Below are positions 1 to 7,930 of a stretch of 64,000 bases of DNA, one piece after another. The DNA comes from JAYWGN01 sp043778255. Lineage in GTDB: Bacteria; Bacteroidota; Bacteroidia; Chitinophagales; Chitinophagaceae. The position numbers and the translations under genes were made by a program. Position 1 is the stretch's first letter. Each line of letters begins with the position of its first letter. Below the pieces are notes generated by a model. It was not told the origin of the DNA and searched no databases. It saw nothing but the letters and a program-made list of their open reading frames with translations. The stretch lies in the NCBI GenBank assembly GCA_043778255.1, contig JAYWGN010000013.1, positions 59,026 to 123,025 on the forward strand, in the 5' to 3' direction.

Positions 1-1208
1 GCTTCTACCACAGTTTGTTGGCTTGCATCGGGCTGTGCAATAAGGTTGGTAAACTGGGCTGTTGTTTTGCCTTCGCTATCTCTGGTGCATCTACCAATTA
101 TTTGAATTATTTCTGTAAGAGAACCTCTGTAACCTACTGTTAATGTATGCTCACAAAATGGCCAGTCAAAACCCTCTTTTGCTGTGTTGAGTGCAATAAT
201 TAAATCCATATCATCGGCAGTTTTTATTTGCCTTAAATAGTCTTGAATTTTATTGCGCTTATTAAATTCGTCTTCTACCAAATCAGCTACTTTTATTATT
301 TTTCCATCCGTTTTTCGTTTTATTGTTATTACACCTGTTTTACCATCAATATCTTCTATTTCCCCAATGCTTTCTAATATATTGTTTACTTCTTCATATT
401 TGTTAGTAGTTGCAGCTCTACTATTTACATTGGGTATATGTAGTATGGTTTTTTTATTGGTATCTAACAATTCATTAAATGCAGTAGTGTATTTACCTTG
501 ATAAAAATGATAGCCAATGCCTAATGATTTTAAGTAAGTATAGCCATTGAGTTGGTCGTAATAATTGTAAGTTACTTTTTCAAATTTTTCTTCATCAGCA
601 GGTAATAAAATGGGTACACTATCTCCTCTAAAATAACTACCTGTCATAGCCACAATATGTGCATTTGTATTTGCCATTACTGCCCTTAGTAATTCGCCTA
701 ACCTACTATTTACATCGGCACTAATATGGTGAAATTCATCAATGGCAATAAGTGTGTCATTTAATAATTTACTTTCTATTTTTTCAAATGCATTGCGTAA
801 TGTAGCATGGGTGCAAACCAATATTTTTTCATCGTTATCTAAAAATTCAATAAATATGTTGGCTTTACTTTCACTTTCATCACTACCAACAGTACACAAA
901 TTATATTTATCTTTTACTTCCCAATTCGCAAAAAAACCATATCTCATTAAATCAGTATTTTCAAACGAGCTACCAATACTTCTTTCGGGTACGGCTACTA
1001 TTACTTTTTTAATGTGTTGATTAGCCAATTTATCTAAAGCAATATACATTAAGGCTCTACTTTTGCCACTTGCTGGTGGGGCTTTTAGTAGTAGGTACTG
1101 TGCATTGCGGCTTTGGTAAGCTTTATGCTGCATTTCCCTCATACCCATATTATTTTGTTGGGTACTTTCTCCTGTTTGGTTATAATTTACTTGTATAATG
1201 TTTGGCAT
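1..1208 (-). CDS. SF2 DEAD/DEAH-type helicase, C-terminus cut by window edge
   Basis: An open frame of 402 codons starts at ATG 1208 and runs off the left edge with no stop. Superfamily 2 helicase motifs are readable: motif I APPASGKS (residues 43-50), motif II DEFH (157-160), a TGSY motif III-like stretch (189-192) and motif VI QIIGRCTRD (369-377). This is an ATP-driven DNA translocase or helicase related to type III restriction (Res) subunits. The cognate nuclease domain, if any, lies outside the window. It is the third gene of a minus-strand run after the methyltransferase and the Bro-N gene, 69 bp behind the latter. The gene order resembles methyltransferase plus helicase defence operons such as yeeAB of Bacillus subtilis; that match is by recollection and inference. 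The helicase assignment is secure; the role in defence is inferred from context. Confidence 0.9.
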   Translation of the reverse strand, partial: MPNIIQVNYNQTGESTQQNNMGMREMQHKAYQSRNAQYLLLKAPPASGKSRALMYIALDKLANQHIKKVIVAVPERSIGSSFENTDLMRYGFFANWEVKDKYNLCTVGSDESESKANIFIEFLDNDEKILVCTHATLRNAFEKIESKLLNDTLIAIDEFHHISADVNSRLGELLRAVMANTNAHIVAMTGSYFRGDSVPILLPADEEKFEKVTYNYYDQLNGYTYLKSLGIGYHFYQGKYTTAFNELLDTNKKTILHIPNVNSRAATTNKYEEVNNILESIGEIEDIDGKTGVITIKRKTDGKIIKVADLVEDEFNKRNKIQDYLRQIKTADDMDLIIALNTAKEGFDWPFCEHTLTVGYRGSLTEIIQIIGRCTRDSEGKTTAQFTNLIAQPDASQQTVVE

Positions 1209-1277
1209 AATTTCATCTTATTTTTATTAATTCAATTAACAAACGGACTATGATGTCCCTTTGTTAATTGAAAACAC

Positions 1278-2105
1278 TTATTTCTTTTTATCCTTTTTTA
1301 TGGGTAAAAAATTTTCTCCTGTTACTACACTTTTACCTGTTTTGTTTTCTAAGGCTACTCTTGCATCTTTGGCTATTGTACCACCTTTTCTACTGGCTTT
1401 TGCATTTGCATTTAATCCTTTAGCTTGGTCTGTTTCGGCTATTTGTCTTGTACTTAATTCTGCCAAGGCAGTAAAAATAAGTTCAGCTTCACTCATATGG
1501 TCTCGTAGGTTTTGGCTCTTTAAACCCTTTACTTCTTTATGTTTTTTTACACTTAATCCTGTCCATTCTTGATGAATAATATTGGTCAACATTGCAAATT
1601 CTTCTCCTTTTTGTACACCACTTTCTGCCCAATAATCGGTTAGCTTATTCCTCGTTTCTTGCCCTGTCATTCGTTGCTGTATCCACTTATCGCTTCTGCC
1701 CATTTTTTGCCAATTTTCTCTTGCTCTGCCAATACTTTGGCTTGGGTCTTGTACTTCTTGCAGCCTTTCGTAGCCTACTTTTGCCAACCATTGCTTAAAA
1801 GGTTCTGCTTTTGGGCTTGGTATGGATTGGATGAGTCGAAATATTTGTTCAACATTGCCTACATCAGTAAGCCTCATTTTGCCATCAGATGCCACCATTT
1901 TCAAAGCGTTACAATTTGTAACGGTTTCATTTCCTTCATCTTTTAATCGTTTTTTTAGCACCCTCCAATACACTTGTGGATTTGGGCTTTCTGTTAATAC
2001 TTCAATGATATCAACCAATGAAAAATACCAAATCTCGGTTTTATCATCATAAGTCCTTCGAATTTGTTTGCTATCAAATACTGCAATTGCTTTATTGTTT
2101 TCCAT
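1278..2105 (-). CDS. Bro-N (BRO family / phage antirepressor-like) protein
   Basis: A 275-residue protein with a BRO-family N-terminal domain (about residues 1-110: WYFSLVDIIEVLTESPNP, then YWRVLKKRLKDEG and LTDVGNVEQIFRLIQSIPSPKAEPF), typical of phage antirepressors and of stand-alone bacterial relatives. The C-terminal half is basic and ends in a lysine-rich tail. The family binds DNA and is usually regulatory; no catalytic motif is visible. It starts 2 bp after the methyltransferase stop, so the two are almost certainly cotranslated, and is followed by the helicase. I infer a regulatory or sensing role in the restriction or defence operon. A chance relic of a prophage is less likely given the tight spacing. 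Confidence 0.85.
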   Translation of the reverse strand: MENNKAIAVFDSKQIRRTYDDKTEIWYFSLVDIIEVLTESPNPQVYWRVLKKRLKDEGNETVTNCNALKMVASDGKMRLTDVGNVEQIFRLIQSIPSPKAEPFKQWLAKVGYERLQEVQDPSQSIGRARENWQKMGRSDKWIQQRMTGQETRNKLTDYWAESGVQKGEEFAMLTNIIHQEWTGLSVKKHKEVKGLKSQNLRDHMSEAELIFTALAELSTRQIAETDQAKGLNANAKASRKGGTIAKDARVALENKTGKSVVTGENFLPIKKDKKK

Positions 2106-2107
2106 AC

Positions 2108-4894
2108 TTATTTCTTTTTACTTTTTTTAGCCTTAGCCTCTACGGCAAATAAAGTACCTCTCGTTTTTTCTTCGGCTATCATTACTTCATACAGGTTAAA
2201 TAAATAGGCCAATCGTTCCTCATCACTTTCAAAGGGTTTATCTCTGTAGCATTTTTCTATAGCTAGGTCATTGGCTTGGTGTGCTAGGCGAAGGCCTTCG
2301 GGCATTTTATTAGGGTCGTATAGTTCTGCCAATGTTTTTCTAGTATGCTGGGCTCTTTGTTTAAGTATGTTGTGGGTATGCTGTTCTAGTATATCTTTTT
2401 GAGCTTGGGTTATGGGTGGGAATGGGAAATTATTGTAAACAATATCTTTAGAATATCTATAATCTGTTTTTAATCTACCACAAACAGCATTTACCCAAAC
2501 CATTTGCATATTACTCATAAATACTGAAAATAGATAAGTAGCATTAGTAGCCACAATCAAACAACTGTTATGAGCAACTGTTTCAGCACTAAAAAAGCCC
2601 AAAGGTATATATTTTCGTCTCTCAGATGTTGTGGAGGGGAATAAAATATAGTTTTGATTTTTTGGTTGGGTAATTTGGGCAAAAAGATGTGGAATATTTG
2701 CTAATTGTGGTCTTGAGCTATTTTCTCTTATCAATTTTAACTCATTTACAATTTGCCAAATCATTGGTATTTTTTTCAAATCACTTAATTCAACATCTTC
2801 TAACCATAAACACCACCTTTCACTACCATTTAAAAATTCATCAGCACTTAAAAGTTTTTTAAAATAGTGTTTTGCCTCAGGGCATTTTTCAATAAACTCT
2901 TCTTTTTCAATTGTAGTAAAAAGTAACTTTCCTCCATCGGCAGGCATGTTGCCAAAATTCATTTCAGGAAATTCAGAAATAGGTTTTGCTCTACTAAAAA
3001 TATATATTGGCTTACCTTCACCTAAATAGGGTGAAATATTTTTTAGTTCTCGTTTAATATTTCTAATAAACAAGTTTGCAATTTGGTTTGATCTATTTCG
3101 CAAACCAATGATTACAACTATAACGGCTGCTTTTGCTTGTGCTAAATTGCTCCATTTAAAATCTTTATAAGCAAAATCAATTTCTATATTTTCATTTAAG
3201 ATATTTGGCCATATTAAGCCAACTTGTTCTCCTTGACAAATTGAATTGGTAGAAACAAAAGCTGCCTTTGCATTACAACCTCTTATGTAATTTGCTCCTT
3301 TGTAAAACCAAGCTGCTATATAATCAACACTTTTATATTCTTTACCATAAACAATTTTCAAATCTTGTGTTTGTATTTCACTTTGTCTTCTTGTACCTAT
3401 ATACGGGGGATTTCCCAAAATAAATACTTCGCCAACTTTTGGTTTTGGGCATACGGTTTCCCAACTAAGCCTGGTGGCATTGCCTTGGGTTATTTGTCCA
3501 GCATCACTTAGGGGTAGGCTTGGGGTAGTGGCACCTAGTAGGCTATCAAACTCCATATTCATTTGGTGTTGGGCCAGCCAAAGGGATAGTTTGGCTATTT
3601 CATGGGCAAAGTCATCCAACTCAATACCATAAAAATGGTTGAGTTCCACACGGCTAAATAATTCTATTTGGTAATGGCTTACTGGTTTGGCATCGGCTAA
3701 GGTTAGTTGTTGTTTTTTAAATAGTCTGGTTTGCTGGTCTTCAAAGCCTGTTGTTACTGTATTATTTATATTGCCTGTTTTTAATTGGGTTAGTATTTTT
3801 ATTTCTAACAGTCGTAATTGCTTGTAAGCAATTATTAAAAAATTGCCACTACCACAGGCAGGGTCAAATATGCGTATGTTGGCTATGCGGCTAAGTAGCT
3901 TATTAAGTGCTATAGTGCTGCCTTTGGCGGCAGTTAATTCGTCATACAATTCATCTAAAAACAACGGTTGTATTACCTTCATTATATTGGGTACACTGGT
4001 ATAGTGCATACCTAGGTTGCCACGTTGGTCAGGTGTTACCACGGCTTGTATCATACTTCCAAATATATCGGGGTTAATGCTTGCCCAGTTTTGCCCACCA
4101 CACTCTATTATTACTTGGCGTATTTTGGTATTAAATACTGGCAGTGGTGTATTGGCTTTAAACAAGCCACCATTTACATACGGAAAAGTGGTAAGGTAGG
4201 TAGGTGTCTTTGTATTTCGTTTTTCGGTGTTTAATACCACAAATAATTGTTGTAGGTAATGTTGCAAATCGCTACCATCGGTTTGGGTATGGTTGCTTAT
4301 GCTGCTGGTAAATAAGTTGGGGGTAAAAATATTGGTATCTTCGGCAAAAAAGCAAAATAATAAGCGGCTCAAAAAAATGTTGAGGTTATGTACTTGCTCT
4401 TGGGTTTTGGTGGGGTTTATTTTTTTTATTTCATCAAATAGCTTGGCCATTTGCACGGCTACTTTTACATCGGCTTCGTTTTCGGTATGGGTTTGGTATT
4501 TTTCCATACCTGCCAATGGCAAAAAAAAACTAAGGTGTTGCAATAGGTCTTTTACTGGTGTGGTTACTACTTCGTTGGTTTTGGTATCTATAGCTTTTAG
4601 GGTAGTGTAATCGGTAGCAAGTATAAATCTTACTTTATGTTTAGCAATTAGTTTTTGGCTTGCCATAGCTGGCAAAATGTTTTCTAACGCTGCTGTATTT
4701 ACTTCCTTAAAAAAAAGTTTCTTTTTAAGTATAGTTTCGCCAAGTATTTTACTTGCATTTAAAGTACCTTTTTCTAATCTCTTAATTTCGGCATTGGTAC
4801 TACCGTAAGCTAACAAAAAGTTAGCTAAAAAATTTTGAGGGGTTACGTTCTTTATAGTTTGTTTTAGTTTTTCTTCTATTTGTTCAATAGTCAT
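2108..4894 (-). CDS. MmeI/PglX-type adenine-specific DNA methyltransferase
   Basis: A 928-residue protein with the domain order of MmeI-like enzymes: N-terminal domain (1-170), helical spacer, methyltransferase core with SAM motif I DPACGSGNF (about 344-352) and catalytic NPPY (495-498, typical of N6-adenine methylation), a target-recognition region (about 620-850, including ADEFLNGSERWCLWLED) and the characteristic C-terminus with LYDPNKMPEGLRLAHQAND. In MmeI the N-terminal domain carries a D...ExK nuclease; here that region reads RFILATDYTTLKAIDTKTNE and no ExK is apparent, so cleavage may be supplied by another subunit. First gene of the operon with the Bro-N protein and helicase. A TAnnTTTG promoter lies about 60 bp upstream. 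Confidence 0.9.
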   Translation of the reverse strand: MTIEQIEEKLKQTIKNVTPQNFLANFLLAYGSTNAEIKRLEKGTLNASKILGETILKKKLFFKEVNTAALENILPAMASQKLIAKHKVRFILATDYTTLKAIDTKTNEVVTTPVKDLLQHLSFFLPLAGMEKYQTHTENEADVKVAVQMAKLFDEIKKINPTKTQEQVHNLNIFLSRLLFCFFAEDTNIFTPNLFTSSISNHTQTDGSDLQHYLQQLFVVLNTEKRNTKTPTYLTTFPYVNGGLFKANTPLPVFNTKIRQVIIECGGQNWASINPDIFGSMIQAVVTPDQRGNLGMHYTSVPNIMKVIQPLFLDELYDELTAAKGSTIALNKLLSRIANIRIFDPACGSGNFLIIAYKQLRLLEIKILTQLKTGNINNTVTTGFEDQQTRLFKKQQLTLADAKPVSHYQIELFSRVELNHFYGIELDDFAHEIAKLSLWLAQHQMNMEFDSLLGATTPSLPLSDAGQITQGNATRLSWETVCPKPKVGEVFILGNPPYIGTRRQSEIQTQDLKIVYGKEYKSVDYIAAWFYKGANYIRGCNAKAAFVSTNSICQGEQVGLIWPNILNENIEIDFAYKDFKWSNLAQAKAAVIVVIIGLRNRSNQIANLFIRNIKRELKNISPYLGEGKPIYIFSRAKPISEFPEMNFGNMPADGGKLLFTTIEKEEFIEKCPEAKHYFKKLLSADEFLNGSERWCLWLEDVELSDLKKIPMIWQIVNELKLIRENSSRPQLANIPHLFAQITQPKNQNYILFPSTTSERRKYIPLGFFSAETVAHNSCLIVATNATYLFSVFMSNMQMVWVNAVCGRLKTDYRYSKDIVYNNFPFPPITQAQKDILEQHTHNILKQRAQHTRKTLAELYDPNKMPEGLRLAHQANDLAIEKCYRDKPFESDEERLAYLFNLYEVMIAEEKTRGTLFAVEAKAKKSKKK

Positions 4895-4952
4895 TAGTGG
4901 TTGGTGGTTATTTATTAGTGGTTGGAGGGTAGTTATTAGTAGTACATATTAA

Positions 4953-4960
4953 CAAATTTA
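4953..4960 (-). promoter_or_regulatory. Bacteroidota -7 box of the methyltransferase operon
   Basis: TAAATTTG on the minus strand matches the Bacteroidota TAnnTTTG element. Transcription would begin near 4946 and leave a leader of about 50 nt before the methyltransferase ATG. The leader contains short TTAGTGGTTGG-like repeats on the plus strand. Confidence 0.5.
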
Positions 4961-5020
4961 TTTGTTATGTAAAGCTAATATAAAAAAAAGATTTCTTATT
5001 TTAATAATCTTTTTACGTTG

Positions 5021-5109
5021 TGCCCTAGCCAGGATTCAAACCTCGAACCTTCCCGCTTTGCAGACGGGATACTCCCTGCCTGCCGGCAGGCAGGTATTCA
5101 GTTGAGCAT
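5021..5109 (-). pseudogene. Degraded tRNA copy with GCA anticodon and palindrome in the D-loop
   Basis: On the minus strand the D-arm, anticodon arm (CCCGT-CTGCAAA-GCGGG, anticodon GCA), T-arm and 3' acceptor strand CTAGGGC can be followed. The 5' acceptor strand is gone: the bases before the D-stem are A/T and cannot pair with CTAGGGC. The T-stem has a G-G mismatch. A 20-bp palindrome (5075-5094) sits at the 3' side of the D-loop. A terminator hairpin separates it from the tRNA-Arg promoter side. I therefore call it a pseudo-tRNA; a good tRNA-Cys(GCA) is present at 56293. Confidence 0.6.
5075..5094. repeat. 20-bp palindrome inside pseudo-tRNA D-loop
   Basis: CCTGCCTGCC followed by GGCAGGCAGG, a perfect palindrome. 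Compared with the intact tRNA-Arg (plus strand TACTC|TATTCAG), it sits exactly between TACTC and TATTCAG with no target duplication. An identical copy is at 5272-5291. Confidence 0.9.
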
Positions 5110-5123
5110 ATTTTTTGTAAAAA

Positions 5124-5163
5124 AAAAAAGACTCTTCAAGTTTTATGTTGAAGAGTCTTTTTT
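5124..5163 (-). terminator. Rho-independent terminator after tRNA-Arg
   Basis: A perfect 16-bp stem (5124-5139 with 5148-5163, AGACTCTTCAA core) closes an 8-nt loop and has A/T runs on both sides. It lies 6 nt beyond the 3' end of the minus-strand tRNA-Arg. It separates that gene from the pseudo-tRNA, which is therefore probably not transcribed from the same promoter. Confidence 0.85.
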
Positions 5164-5169
5164 AATTTG

Positions 5170-5243
5170 TGACCGAGCCAGGATTCAAACCTGGAACCTA
5201 CTCATTCGTAGTGAGGTACTCTATTCAGTTGAGCTACTCAGCC
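5170..5243 (-). tRNA. tRNA-Arg (anticodon ACG)
   Basis: The minus strand folds into a full cloverleaf: acceptor GGCTGAG/CTCGGTC with two wobble pairs, D-stem GCTC/GAGT, anticodon loop CTACGAA giving anticodon ACG, T-arm CCAGG-TTTGAAT-CCTGG and discriminator A. The outermost anticodon-stem pair is a C-T mismatch. CCA is not encoded (the 3' end continues ACA), so the CCA-adding enzyme at 5409 would be needed. It is flanked upstream by a truncated copy of itself and downstream by a strong terminator. Confidence 0.88.
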
Positions 5244-5264
5244 AATATCTTTTTTTGTCGCTTC

Positions 5265-5313
5265 GGTACTCCCTGCCTGCCGGCAGGCAGGTATTCAGTT
5301 GAGCTACTCAGCC
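5265..5313 (-). pseudogene. Truncated 5' half of a tRNA-Arg copy with the same palindrome insertion
   Basis: From 5313 the minus strand repeats the first 29 bases of the tRNA-Arg (acceptor strand GGCTGAG, D-arm, then GAGTACC), with a 20-bp palindrome inserted just before GAGT. Homology then ends and there is no anticodon or T-arm. It lies between the promoter at 5326-5333 and the intact tRNA-Arg, so it should be transcribed as part of the precursor. It looks like a tandem duplicate that was broken after or by the insertion. Confidence 0.75.
5272..5291. repeat. 20-bp palindrome inside truncated tRNA D-loop
   Basis: Identical to 5075-5094 and at the identical tRNA position (between TACTC and TATTCAG on the plus strand). 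Translated repeats of this family give spurious peptides such as ACRQAG and PAGRQ. Confidence 0.9.
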
Positions 5314-5325
5314 GTTGTTATGTTG

Positions 5326-5333
5326 CAAAAGTA
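5326..5333 (-). promoter_or_regulatory. -7 box of the tRNA-Arg locus
   Basis: TACTTTTG on the minus strand, 12 nt before the start of the truncated tRNA copy. It fits the TAnnTTTG consensus and is the only good candidate upstream of the tRNA-Arg. Confidence 0.55.
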
Positions 5334-5394
5334 CTTGAATAAATTTGAAATTACAAATTAAGAAATGAAGAAATAAAACAATTAAGTTATTAGC

Positions 5395-5402
5395 TACCTT
5401 TG
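5395..5402 (+). promoter_or_regulatory. -7 box of the CCA-adding enzyme gene
   Basis: TACCTTTG ends 6 nt before the ATG at 5409. Transcription would start at or next to the start codon, so the mRNA is probably leaderless or nearly so. Confidence 0.6.
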
Positions 5403-5408
5403 TAATCA

Positions 5409-6836
5409 ATGGAAATACATTACACTACGGCGGAAATAAAATTGTTTGAAACTATTGCAAAAGCTGCTCAGCAAACTGACTGTGAGGCTTATATAATTGG
5501 TGGTTTTGTACGGGACAAATTACTAAATCGTAACACAAAAGATGTGGATATTGTTACCAATAAAGATGGTATTGCTTTGGCTCAAAAAGTAGCTAGTTTT
5601 TATACACCATCGCCTACTATTAACATTTTTAAAACTTTTGGCACAGCCCAAATAAAATTGCCAACCATAGAGTTAGAGTTTGTAGGTGCCCGTAAAGAAA
5701 GTTATACTTACAATAGCCGCAAACCAACAGTAAGTACGGGTACTATTAACGAAGACCAACTAAGGAGAGACTTTACCATAAATGCTTTGGCTATAAGTTT
5801 GCAACCTCATAGTTATGGTCAAGTTATTGACCCGTTTGATGGTATTACCGATTTGCAACAAAAAATAATACGTACACCATTAGCACCTGAACAAACATTT
5901 AGCGACGATCCTTTACGTATGTTACGTGCTATAAGGTTTGCCACACAATTGCATTTTACCATACACCCAACTACCCTGCAAGGCATAGCTGCACAGGCAC
6001 ACCGTATTGCTATTATAAGTAAGGAACGTGTAGCCGAGGAGTTAAATAAAATTTTGCTTTGCAAAAAGCCAAGTATAGGTTTTATGTTGCTTCGCAGTAC
6101 AGGGTTGCTTCAACTAATATTCCCCGAAATGGTGGCATTAGAAGGAGCAGAATATATAGATAACCAAGGGCATAAAGATAACTTTTTGCATACCTTACAA
6201 GTGGTAGATAATATATGCCACACCACCAACGATTTGTGGCTACGTTGGGCTGCGGTACTACATGATATTGCTAAGCCACGTACTAAGCGATTTGAGGCTA
6301 GCAAAGGCTTTACGTTTCATGGGCACGAAGTAGTAGGTGCCAAAATGGTACCCAAAATATTTGATAAATTAAAGTTGCCACTAAATGAAAAAATGAGGTT
6401 TGTGCAAAAAATGGTACTGCTACACTTACGACCAATAAGCCTTACCAAAAAAGAAATAACGGATAGTGCTATAAGGCGTTTATTATTTGATGCTGGCGAT
6501 GATTATGATGCCTTGATGCTGCTTTGCAATGCCGATATTACTAGTAAAAATGCAGTAAAAGTAAAACGATACCTTGAAAACTTTGAACTTGTAAGGCAAC
6601 GATGTACAGCGGTAGAAGAACGAGACCATATACGAAGTTGGCAACCCCCAATAGATGGTGAAAAAATAATGGAATTATTTGACCTACCACCAAGCAAACC
6701 AGTAGGTATACTTAAAGCTGCCATAAAAGATGCTATACTCGATGGCTATATTGAAAATACTTATGAAGCTGCTTATGCATTTGTAGTACAAAGAGCAAAA
6801 GCATTGTACCCCAATATGCAAGTGAAGGCTCAGTAA
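5409..6836 (+). CDS. cca: CCA tRNA nucleotidyltransferase / poly(A) polymerase family protein with HD domain
   Basis: A 475-residue protein that adds or repairs the CCA end of tRNAs. The nucleotidyltransferase head is clear: IIGGFVRDKLL followed by KDVDIV (metal-binding DxD, about residues 29-48), then RRDFTINALA and the DDPLRMLRAIRFA motif that follows the active site. An HD-type domain follows (AAVLHDIAKP near residue 285, with HGHEVVGAKM after it). This is the usual architecture of the bacterial CCA enzyme with a C-terminal HD domain. It is transcribed away from the tRNA-Arg locus, which lacks an encoded CCA. The poly(A) polymerase alternative cannot be excluded from sequence alone but the Bacteroidota form is normally the CCA enzyme. 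Confidence 0.93.
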   Translation: MEIHYTTAEIKLFETIAKAAQQTDCEAYIIGGFVRDKLLNRNTKDVDIVTNKDGIALAQKVASFYTPSPTINIFKTFGTAQIKLPTIELEFVGARKESYTYNSRKPTVSTGTINEDQLRRDFTINALAISLQPHSYGQVIDPFDGITDLQQKIIRTPLAPEQTFSDDPLRMLRAIRFATQLHFTIHPTTLQGIAAQAHRIAIISKERVAEELNKILLCKKPSIGFMLLRSTGLLQLIFPEMVALEGAEYIDNQGHKDNFLHTLQVVDNICHTTNDLWLRWAAVLHDIAKPRTKRFEASKGFTFHGHEVVGAKMVPKIFDKLKLPLNEKMRFVQKMVLLHLRPISLTKKEITDSAIRRLLFDAGDDYDALMLLCNADITSKNAVKVKRYLENFELVRQRCTAVEERDHIRSWQPPIDGEKIMELFDLPPSKPVGILKAAIKDAILDGYIENTYEAAYAFVVQRAKALYPNMQVKAQ

Positions 6837-6937
6837 TTTGGTTAAATATATATATAGCAACAAATTTGTAGTACATATTTTCTTTTTTATATTTGGTAAA
6901 TAAAAACCTATTTTTACAACACAACTTTACCTAACTA

Positions 6938-7531
6938 ATGGCTATTTTAAAATTCAGAATTTCGTACCAAGAAGATGATAGTATATACAGAGATATAAAT
7001 GTACACCACAAAAATACTTTTGCACAACTGCATGAAGCTATACTAAAGGCTTTTGAATTTGATGCTAAGCACGAAGCCACATTTTACCGTAGCAACAATA
7101 CATGGCAACGTGGTAAAGAAATTACGTTGGTTAAGTACGAAAAAAATTATGTGGTAGAGCCTATACTAATGAGCGATACTACTATTGGTTCGCAAATATT
7201 TACTACTACCGAAAAATTTATATACCAGTATGACTTTACTAAAAATTGGGTATTTACACTGGAACTTATAAGTGTAAGTAAAGAGGAAACTAACCCCAAC
7301 AACTACCCACTTACAATGCGTAAAGAAGGGATAGCACCAAGCCAATATGGTACTAAAGGATTAATGGGTAATGGTAAAGTAACCGAAGTGGAAGAAAAGT
7401 ATGACTTGTCGGCACTTGTAGAGGGTTATGGTACCGAAGGTGAACCAGACGATATTGTAATAGATGAAGAAGATGGTGAAGATGAAGCAGAAGAGCAAGA
7501 GGAAAACCAACAATTAGAAGATGAAATTTAA
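6938..7531 (+). CDS. Plasmid pRiA4b ORF-3 / IS1096 passenger TnpR-like family protein
   Basis: A 197-residue protein with the pRiA4b ORF-3-like fold in its first 140 residues (KFRISYQEDDSIYRDINV, TFAQLHEAILKAFEFD, ATFYRSNNTW, YQYDFTKNWVFTLEL). The C-terminus (from about 165) is a highly acidic low-complexity tail rich in Glu and Asp. Family members are common chromosomal genes in Bacteroidota despite the mobile-element name; their function is not known. No transposase or inverted repeats are near, so I do not regard it as part of an insertion sequence. It follows cca by 101 bp and may share a transcript with the small membrane protein downstream. Confidence 0.8.
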   Translation: MAILKFRISYQEDDSIYRDINVHHKNTFAQLHEAILKAFEFDAKHEATFYRSNNTWQRGKEITLVKYEKNYVVEPILMSDTTIGSQIFTTTEKFIYQYDFTKNWVFTLELISVSKEETNPNNYPLTMRKEGIAPSQYGTKGLMGNGKVTEVEEKYDLSALVEGYGTEGEPDDIVIDEEDGEDEAEEQEENQQLEDEI

Positions 7532-7615
7532 TTTTTTGTCCTTTAATTATCTTAATTTATTATTTATGTAAAAGCATTTGTTACTTATTACACTTATAAC
7601 CTCAAACTAATAATT

Positions 7616-7798
7616 ATGGAAAAAAAACGTAGGATAATAATAGCTGTTTTGTTATTAATATCAATTGTAAATTTTACAAGAATAAAAGGTATTGACAGTA
7701 TTAGACCTATTCAGTTTATTTCAATATTTGTAATTGGTGCATTGTCGGCCTTGCTTATTAATGAAATGGTTACCCTATTTAAAGCAAAAAGAAATTAA
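7616..7798 (+). CDS. Small two-helix membrane protein, function unknown
   Basis: 60 residues. After a basic start (MEKKRR) there are two hydrophobic segments, IIIAVLLLISIVNF (about 7-20) and IQFISIFVIGALSALLIN (about 32-50), and a basic end (KAKRN). This pattern predicts two membrane passes with both termini in the cytoplasm. I do not recognise a family. It lies between the pRiA4b-like gene and miaA in the same direction, with untranslated gaps of 84 and 132 bp. Its reality rests on length, composition and the ATG with clean reading frame. Confidence 0.55.
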   Translation: MEKKRRIIIAVLLLISIVNFTRIKGIDSIRPIQFISIFVIGALSALLINEMVTLFKAKRN

Positions 7799-7930
7799 AT
7801 AATTTGTAGTAGTTGGAGTACACTAACAAGCCTTATACAAGAACTTGCCTAACTTGTATTTAATAACTACTACTAGTTAAACTAATTGTAGTACAGCAGT
7901 ATTAGCAGTATATAGGTAACATACTAATAC

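Noticed and set aside
5018..5302. 94-codon plus-strand frame across the tRNA locus
   Set aside because: Its sequence is translated tRNA (SQDSNLEP, RARIQTWN) and palindrome (ACRQAG, PAGRQ); the minus-strand tRNAs explain it.
6938..7531. Insertion sequence IS1096 passenger
   Set aside because: The family name suggests it, but no transposase or inverted ends are near.
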